This document shows, piece by piece, positions 58,726 to 64,000 of a DNA stretch of 64,000 nt. Numbering within the stretch: the stretch's first letter is position 1; each line of letters begins with the position of its first letter. The notes under the pieces were generated by a model. That model saw only the letters and a list, made by a program, of their open reading frames with translations. It was not told where the DNA came from and searched no databases. The stretch spans positions 114,914 through 178,913 of the forward strand of contig JAEUSQ010000050.1 of assembly GCA_016788705.1 (NCBI GenBank), written 5' to 3'. The translations under genes and the position numbers were made by a program. This DNA comes from Bacteroidetes Order II. bacterium. Lineage in GTDB: Bacteria > Bacteroidota > Rhodothermia > Rhodothermales > UBA2364.

Positions 58726-61005
58726 TTATATCTTGAAAAGATACTGGAATTTAAAGAAAACGCTTTGGTTGATCGGGTAATAACTCACTTCTGGGAATAA
58801 TTGAATATCCGCCTTTTTATTGCTCAAACTCGCCCCCACATAAAACACAGAAAATGGACTTATCTGGTAGGTCAGCAACGGCTCATAACGCATCAGTACA
58901 TTAAAATCGTCGTACTCGCAAATCATTCTTGCAGAAAGTGCACGGGTAAATTGATAGGTCGCCCGCGTCCGAACAATATAACCCTCAAAAAAATCTACCT
59001 TCGTTACTTTATCGCCCAACTGGCTATAGTTCACTTCTGGCTCTATCGTGAGGCGGCCCGTTGGCTTAAACTCAAATCCAAGACCAATATTGGTCCCTAT
59101 CCCCATTCTTAGCTGTCGGCGGGCAATCATCTCGCCATATTGCAGGAAAAAACCTATACCCACCCTCTGACTAAAATCTGAATTCGCCTCGAGCGTGAAC
59201 CGTTGCATGGACTCAAACTCCACCTTTCGGAAGTTTTCCTTACTATGAACCAAAGTCCCAAGAGAAAGACGCGTCTGCCCTTTTAGTTGCGAATTTACGC
59301 CCAAAAACAGGTACTCATCCTTCCGCTGTCGGTCATAGTTCCAATCGTAGCCCGTCATGATATAAGGCGAATATTGTACCACCCATTTATCCTTCGGAAA
59401 CACATTCCGTCCGGCCCGAACCCCAATCCGCTTCCGGTCATTGCTTTGTACAAAACCATTATCCGCCCGAAACGTAGGACTTGTCGCCCAAAAATCGGCA
59501 TCCCAAAACCATGTTCGGCTGGTACGCTCATGACTCAGGTACAAGAGGGAACCTGAAAAACGTTCACCATCAAATTTTGCCGTATATTTTCCCGCATCAA
59601 ACATGCCGGATCCATTATAAAGAGCCGAATTATTTGGCTCGTTTGTATTACTTCCAATTATCTGAACCTCTATTTGATCCGTGTCATTAAGTCGGAGCAA
59701 GGCATCTACTCCCAACGTAGAGCCGTATCCGCCCTCCACTAAACGACGATCTGTAATCAACGTGCCCACATGCGAACCCTTCTTCAACGTCTGTCGAACC
59801 CGCAAAATATTAGACACACTCCGCCCAACATCCGACAGCGTAGAGCTACCATCCTCAAAAGGCAGGATTAATGGACTTGCCTCGTCCAATGCGCCAATAT
59901 ATCCCAAACTCGTCTGCCCAAAACGACCTGTAAACTTGGCCGCTGTCAAGGGCTTATTGATACTCCGAGAATACACCTGACGGGTAAAGGTGCTATAAAT
60001 ATCCGCACCTTCCTGAAAAAAAGGCCGCCGCTCCGGGAAAAACAATGCAGAATTGGCATTCACATCAATCTGCGTTTGATCCGATTCGATCTGGCTGAAG
60101 TCTGGATTAACCGTTAGCTCCGCCGTTGCCGAGGACGTAAGATTATACTTTAAATTAATTGAGGGATCAAAAGAGTTTAACGCCAGTGGCGCCCGCTCAA
60201 AGGTACTATTCGGATTTAAAGCGTCTTGACGAGTCGCGCCATTCGAACCAATCAAGGCTGGCATCACTTCCACCCGCTGGGTTACGTTGCGAATGCTTTT
60301 TAAACCCTCGAAGTAACCATACTGACACATCAGGCAACTATTATTGCGGGTAAGCCCTGCCCATGAATAAGAGTTCTGACTTGCCCGTGGGTGCGAAACC
60401 CAGAAATTACCCCGAAACACCAAGTTATCAGACTCCGGAAAACGCAAACTGGTAAACGGAATGCGCATCTCGATCTGGTATCCATCTTCCGTAATTTTCC
60501 CCGCCGTTTGGTACTCTATATTAAAAGCAGACTCCGAACTGCTATTTACCAAAAGGCGCTCATCTCCTTGAACACCCAATGGGTTCGAAGCCAAAAAATA
60601 CCCCCATTGCTGGTTTCCATAGGTATCCAGCACAAGACCCGCATAGTCATCTTGCCAGATTTCGTCCCGATTCCTCAAAGAAGCCCGAATTTTGGTCGGA
60701 TCGTCCGTGATTTTGAAAGCCACATAAAGGTTTTTTCCATCATGCATCAACATGGCTTTTAGGCCAATCGGAGGTTTGGCTTTTTCGTTCGGGAAATATT
60801 CCGAGAAGTTTTCCGCAGTAGAAGCATGTTGCCACGCTTCTTCATTTAGCACACCGTCCAATTGTACCCCTAAGACCACTTTAGGAACCACAAGACGCGG
60901 ACGGTCATTCGGCGTAAAGCCAGAATCCGATTGTGCAACCAGGATCGAAGACAAACAACACAAAAAACACGATAAAAAAGAATACGTGAAACGTAAAAAC
61001 AGCAT
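58726..61005 (-). CDS. DUF5916 outer-membrane-type protein with CBM9-like domain
   Basis: 759 residues. Signal peptide to about 27; residues about 35-220 are CBM9-like (VQLDGVLNEEAWQHA, NLYVAFKITDDP, YAGLVLDTYGN, GYQIEMRIPFTSLRFPE). The remainder is a DUF5916 region with many amphipathic strands and recurring aromatic strand ends, ending YPINQSVFFKFQYLFKI, consistent with a beta barrel. FFPERRPFFQEGADIYSTF is a typical DUF5916 stretch. Function unknown; probably glycan-related at the outer membrane. Confidence 0.88.
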   Translation of the reverse strand: MLFLRFTYSFLSCFLCCLSSILVAQSDSGFTPNDRPRLVVPKVVLGVQLDGVLNEEAWQHASTAENFSEYFPNEKAKPPIGLKAMLMHDGKNLYVAFKITDDPTKIRASLRNRDEIWQDDYAGLVLDTYGNQQWGYFLASNPLGVQGDERLLVNSSSESAFNIEYQTAGKITEDGYQIEMRIPFTSLRFPESDNLVFRGNFWVSHPRASQNSYSWAGLTRNNSCLMCQYGYFEGLKSIRNVTQRVEVMPALIGSNGATRQDALNPNSTFERAPLALNSFDPSINLKYNLTSSATAELTVNPDFSQIESDQTQIDVNANSALFFPERRPFFQEGADIYSTFTRQVYSRSINKPLTAAKFTGRFGQTSLGYIGALDEASPLILPFEDGSSTLSDVGRSVSNILRVRQTLKKGSHVGTLITDRRLVEGGYGSTLGVDALLRLNDTDQIEVQIIGSNTNEPNNSALYNGSGMFDAGKYTAKFDGERFSGSLLYLSHERTSRTWFWDADFWATSPTFRADNGFVQSNDRKRIGVRAGRNVFPKDKWVVQYSPYIMTGYDWNYDRQRKDEYLFLGVNSQLKGQTRLSLGTLVHSKENFRKVEFESMQRFTLEANSDFSQRVGIGFFLQYGEMIARRQLRMGIGTNIGLGFEFKPTGRLTIEPEVNYSQLGDKVTKVDFFEGYIVRTRATYQFTRALSARMICEYDDFNVLMRYEPLLTYQISPFSVFYVGASLSNKKADIQLFPEVSYYPINQSVFFKFQYLFKI

Positions 61006-61138
61006 GGGAAAAGGGGGATTGATCTTATTTTAAAAACTTGAAGGATGCGAAAAATCCATCCAATACGAGCATGTGAGCGGAGGCTATCTTAAACGACAAC
61101 CGACCCATTCAGTAGGTTACAACCCAATATAGGCCCGA

Positions 61139-61999
61139 ATGAAACTTCTTGTTATAAAATTTTTATATCTGTTTGGTATCGCGGGGTGTGGCACCTTATC
61201 CCCAATTTCGGATGGATGGCGTTTGGTTTGGCGGGATGAGTTTAGCCAAAATGGTAACCCCGATCCAGCAAAATGGGACTATGAAGAAGGCTTTGTGCGG
61301 AACGAAGAATCGCAATATTATACCCGTAACCGCCCGGAAAATGCCCGAATAGAAGATGGGCACTTGATCATAGAGGGACGTAAGGAGTTTTTTTCAAATC
61401 CCAAGTATGATCCAAGCGGCAAAACATGGCAAACCCAACGGCCAAATGCTGAATATACCTCTGCCAGTTTAATCACACAAGACAAAGCCAGTTGGCAATA
61501 TGGTCGGTTGGAAGTGCGTGCCAAGGTACCATCCGGTCAAGGAGCTTGGCCCGCCATTTGGATGATGGGCATCAACCGCACGCAAGTTGGATGGCCCAAA
61601 TGTGGCGAAGTAGATATTTTGGAGTATATCGGAAACCGAGACCCTAAAACCGTTTATGGAACCATCCACTACCCGATAGAAGACGGCCAATACAAATCTA
61701 ACGGAGGAACCATTAAAACCAGCCTCCCGCCCTATGAAGGTTTTCATGTGTATGCTTTAGAGTGGGACGAAAAAGAAATACGATGGTTTTTCGATAAACG
61801 ACTTTTCCACAGCTTCCCGTTAAATACCGCCAATGAGCCAGACGGTAATGCCTTTCGCAAACCGTTTTATTTGTTGATCAACCTGGCAATGGGCGCAAAC
61901 TGGCCCGGTCCTGTTAATCCAGAACATACCCCCATGCGCTTTGTGGTGGATTACGTGCGGGTATATCAAAAAAAGACAATAAAACCTCATCATCATTAA
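61139..61999 (+). CDS. Glycoside hydrolase family 16 lipoprotein (beta-glucanase-like)
   Basis: 286 residues. Lipobox GIAGC, then the GH16 jelly roll: WRLVWRDEFSQNGNPDPAKWDYEEGF, RLEVRAKVPSGQGAWPAIWMM, and the catalytic E-V-D-I-L-E in GEVDILEYIG (nucleophile and acid/base Glu with the middle Asp). C-terminal FVVDYVRVYQK is the usual end. Surface or periplasmic hydrolase of beta-1,3-glucan (laminarin) or a related glucan. Confidence 0.93.
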   Translation: MKLLVIKFLYLFGIAGCGTLSPISDGWRLVWRDEFSQNGNPDPAKWDYEEGFVRNEESQYYTRNRPENARIEDGHLIIEGRKEFFSNPKYDPSGKTWQTQRPNAEYTSASLITQDKASWQYGRLEVRAKVPSGQGAWPAIWMMGINRTQVGWPKCGEVDILEYIGNRDPKTVYGTIHYPIEDGQYKSNGGTIKTSLPPYEGFHVYALEWDEKEIRWFFDKRLFHSFPLNTANEPDGNAFRKPFYLLINLAMGANWPGPVNPEHTPMRFVVDYVRVYQKKTIKPHHH

Positions 62000-62014
62000 C
62001 TTAGCCACATCCAC

Positions 62015-63382
62015 ATGAACATACAACCCGCCTTAGAGCAAATCTTGTCCGCTATTACCTCATGGAAAGAAAGCTTTGGCCCTTATAATCTCCACCCATC
62101 CACACAAATTTCAGCCGAGCATCTGACCACGGCGCTTACCAGTTACTTAAAAAGGCTCGAAGGGAACTATCCTTTTTTCCATCCGAGATATGCTGGGCAA
62201 ATGCTTAAACCACCACACCCCATTGCACAACTGGCCTACTTTGCGGCCATGTTTATCAACCCCAACAACCATGCATTAGACGGAGGACCACCTACCTCCG
62301 AGATGGAGAAAGAAGTCGTAAAAGAACTTGCACACATGTTCCGCTTTCCCGAAAACTCCCTCGGACACCTAACGAGTAGTGGAACCATTGCCAACCTCGA
62401 AGCCTTATGGGTCGCACGATGTCTCCATCCAAAGAAAAAAATTGTCTTCAGTGAGCAGGCACACTACACCCACGAGCGCATGTGCGGTGTCCTCGGCATT
62501 GAGTACGTCAAAATCCCAGCTACACTCACTGGCGAAATAGACCTCAATGCCCTCGAAGAGGTACTCAAAACAGGGGAAATTGGAACGGTTGTTATGACCG
62601 CTGGCACAACGGGATTGGGCGCAATAGACCCCATTCATGAACTCATCGCCCTACGTGACCACTATGACTTTAGGATCCACGCAGACGCCGCATATGGAGG
62701 CTTTTTTACACTTTTGGCTTATGAAGAAGCGCCCATCATCCCTTTTGAAGCCTTTCGTGCCATTTCTTGCTGCGACTCGGTGGTGGTGGACCCACACAAA
62801 CACGGCCTCCAACCATATGGCTGCGGTGCAGTGCTATTTCGGGACTCCAACGTCGCACGATTTTACCTGCATGAGGCTCCCTACACCTATTTTACCTCCA
62901 ACGAATTACACTTGGGGGAGATTAGCCTTGAGTGTTCCCGTGCCGGAGCCGCCGCTGGCGCACTTTGGCTCACGTTACAGTGCCTACCCTTAAAGAGCGA
63001 GAAAGGACTTGGCCCCATTCTCAAAGGATGTATCCGCGCTTCTAAAAATTTCCAACAACTACTTGTTTCCGACGATCATTGGGGGGTCTATACCGAGCCT
63101 CAATTAGACATCGTAACCTATTTTCCCTACGACGGCAGTACCGACACCATAGACAAGACCAGCCAAAAACTCTTTGAAAAGGCCATGAACGATCCAAAAG
63201 ACCCCGTTTTTTTAAGTGTCTATCGTGGCAAAACAAACCGCATTCAGCAACAATATCCCAAAATAATACCCCACTCCAGTCATACCCGTATCCTCAGAAG
63301 TGTACTTATGAAGCCGGAGCAAGAGCTATACGCCCCACAGCTAATGGATCGTCTAAACACCTTATTAGAGGAGATACGCTGA
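62015..63382 (+). CDS. Group II PLP-dependent decarboxylase (aspartate/glutamate/aromatic type)
   Basis: 455 residues. HLTSSGTIANLEALWVARCL binds the PLP phosphate; FSEQAHYTHERM holds the ring-stacking His; GTTGLGAIDP and HADAAYGGFF provide Asp near the pyridine N; the Schiff-base Lys is in DPHKHGLQPYG. C-terminus ends VLMKPEQELYAPQLMDRLN. The substrate (aspartate, glutamate, tyrosine) cannot be told by eye. A group II intron lies 45 bp downstream. Confidence 0.88.
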   Translation: MNIQPALEQILSAITSWKESFGPYNLHPSTQISAEHLTTALTSYLKRLEGNYPFFHPRYAGQMLKPPHPIAQLAYFAAMFINPNNHALDGGPPTSEMEKEVVKELAHMFRFPENSLGHLTSSGTIANLEALWVARCLHPKKKIVFSEQAHYTHERMCGVLGIEYVKIPATLTGEIDLNALEEVLKTGEIGTVVMTAGTTGLGAIDPIHELIALRDHYDFRIHADAAYGGFFTLLAYEEAPIIPFEAFRAISCCDSVVVDPHKHGLQPYGCGAVLFRDSNVARFYLHEAPYTYFTSNELHLGEISLECSRAGAAAGALWLTLQCLPLKSEKGLGPILKGCIRASKNFQQLLVSDDHWGVYTEPQLDIVTYFPYDGSTDTIDKTSQKLFEKAMNDPKDPVFLSVYRGKTNRIQQQYPKIIPHSSHTRILRSVLMKPEQELYAPQLMDRLNTLLEEIR

Positions 63383-63426
63383 CGACATGTAAAAGATCAC
63401 TCCAAATAACAATGAATTACAGAAAT

Positions 63427-64000
63427 CGAGTAGGAGAAAGTTAACCCGCCATTTAAACCTGACGAATCAAAGGTGGCGCGGTTAACTTTCGTCCTCTCAC
63501 ACCACCGGACGTACGGGTCTCGTATCACGGCGGTTCATTAGCGTTTCGCGACGAAGGGCGTACATTTCCGTTAACGGGGTGTACCCCTTTTGTTTCTGTC
63601 GCTTCGCGTCCGTCCTCGATGCGTCGCCCGGCTCAACTCTCCTGCCATACCTTCGGGTTCCGCCCTATCCTTTGGCAAAAGTCCGTGTCCCTTCAAAAAA
63701 AAACACACGGGTTGGCTGCTTTCATGGCCTTCGCGACAATCTTACAGTTCAAACGCTGTACGCTAATGTTCAGCCCTTCCCTCAAATAAAAAAATTTGAG
63801 GTACTATGCTTCTGCCGCCTTATGCCTCGGCACTCACACGTACCTCCGCCTCCGGCTGTCGCAGACCTCCCCGGGTAAGAACGCAGACCTTCATCCCATG
63901 TACCTGCCACATTTACCTCCGTGCGCTCCGGGCAGCGGTAGGGCTTCGTTTTGTCTGGCAAACTCACCCACGCACAGCGGCCTTGTATGTGGTTTCTGTT
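63427..64000 (-). mobile_element. Group II intron, 3' part, without room for a reverse transcriptase (5' end beyond window)
   Basis: On the minus strand, GAACCGCCGTGATACGAGAC followed by CCGTACGTCCGGTGG (63501-63535) folds as domain V and is followed by GTGAGAGG, as in Bacteroidota group II introns. Domain VI is a long stem (63436-63451 with 63474-63490) ending CTCCTACTCGA at about 63427. Further upstream, blocks such as GGTAAATGTGGCAGGTACAT, GGTCTGCGTTCTTACCCGGG and CATAGTACC resemble the 5' half that normally precedes the maturase ORF. Only about 250 nt separate these from domain V and hold no reverse transcriptase, so the intron seems ORF-less. Confidence 0.7.
63436..63490 (-). repeat. Inverted repeat forming intron domain VI stem
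   Basis: GAAAGTTAACCCGCCA and TGGCGCGGTTAACTTTC are nearly perfect complements (one extra base). Position between domain V and the 3' splice end identifies it as domain VI, where the branch-point A resides. Confidence 0.65.

Noticed and set aside
63579..63878. 99-codon plus-strand ORF and a 61-codon minus-strand ORF at the right end
   Set aside because: Both lie within the structured RNA of the group II intron.

Overview
The window looks like a chromosomal segment of a Bacteroidota/Rhodothermota-type bacterium. Two secreted proteins end in type IX secretion (T9SS) sorting domains, TonB-dependent receptors carry an N-terminal CarboxypepD_reg-like domain, there is a DUF5916 protein, many lipoproteins, LytS/LytTR-type signalling, and at least one promoter of the Bacteroidota type (TTG, 21 nt, TAnnTTTG). 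Weak Shine-Dalgarno sequences and moderate GC fit this. I found no rRNA, tRNA or CRISPR array.

Layout. 0-10.6 kb: housekeeping and envelope genes (partial QueD/PTPS, HIT hydrolase, PriA, a lipoprotein esterase, a GT4 glycosyltransferase, a large M4 metalloprotease with a T9SS tail). 11-16.1 kb: an AT-rich block with a histidine kinase/response regulator pair, a lipoprotein and a T9SS cargo protein, closed by a terminator. 16.2-17.2 kb: a transposase remnant and a RelE-type toxin-antitoxin locus with an extra DUF2281 gene. 17.3-44 kb: a large catabolic island in two divergent wings. 44-64 kb: an odd sigma factor with a membrane partner, an S66 peptidase, an MbnP/MbnH/TonB-receptor copper-type operon, a transaldolase-like enzyme, a candidate structured RNA, LytS and LytR separated by two sugar genes, DUF5916, GH16, a PLP decarboxylase, and finally a group II intron that runs off the end.

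The catabolic island is the most interesting part. The left (minus) wing holds an MFS carrier, a TonB receptor, a DUF1838 lipoprotein, an HMG-CoA-lyase-like enzyme, an aconitase-family LeuC/LeuD pair, a second MFS carrier, a CpcT/CpeT-type calycin protein, a CaiB/BaiF CoA-transferase and a VOC protein. The right (plus) wing holds a lipocalin-like protein, a second LeuC with a very divergent LeuD, an HpcH/HpaI aldolase, a REDY/HapK-like protein, an SDR, HyuA/HyuB, a methyltransferase, two small proteins, an isochorismatase-type amidase, two PuuE-like polysaccharide-deacetylase-fold hydrolases, a MarR regulator and a nitrilase-fold protein lacking the usual catalytic Cys and Lys. An inverted repeat fills the spacer of the promoter between the wings, as a MarR operator would.

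My reading (inference): cyclic imide or lactam rings are opened (PuuE-like, HyuAB), the half-amide is hydrolysed (isochorismatase family), the resulting substituted maleate-type diacid is hydrated by the LeuCD-like enzymes, activated with CoA (CaiB) and cleaved by lyases to pyruvate/acyl-CoA units. The bilin-lyase-like CpeT homologue, the REDY/HapK-like protein and the TonB receptor make tetrapyrrole/bilin breakdown products (alkylated maleimides) an attractive candidate substrate. This has not been shown, and N-methylhydantoin-like or nicotinate-like substrates remain possible.
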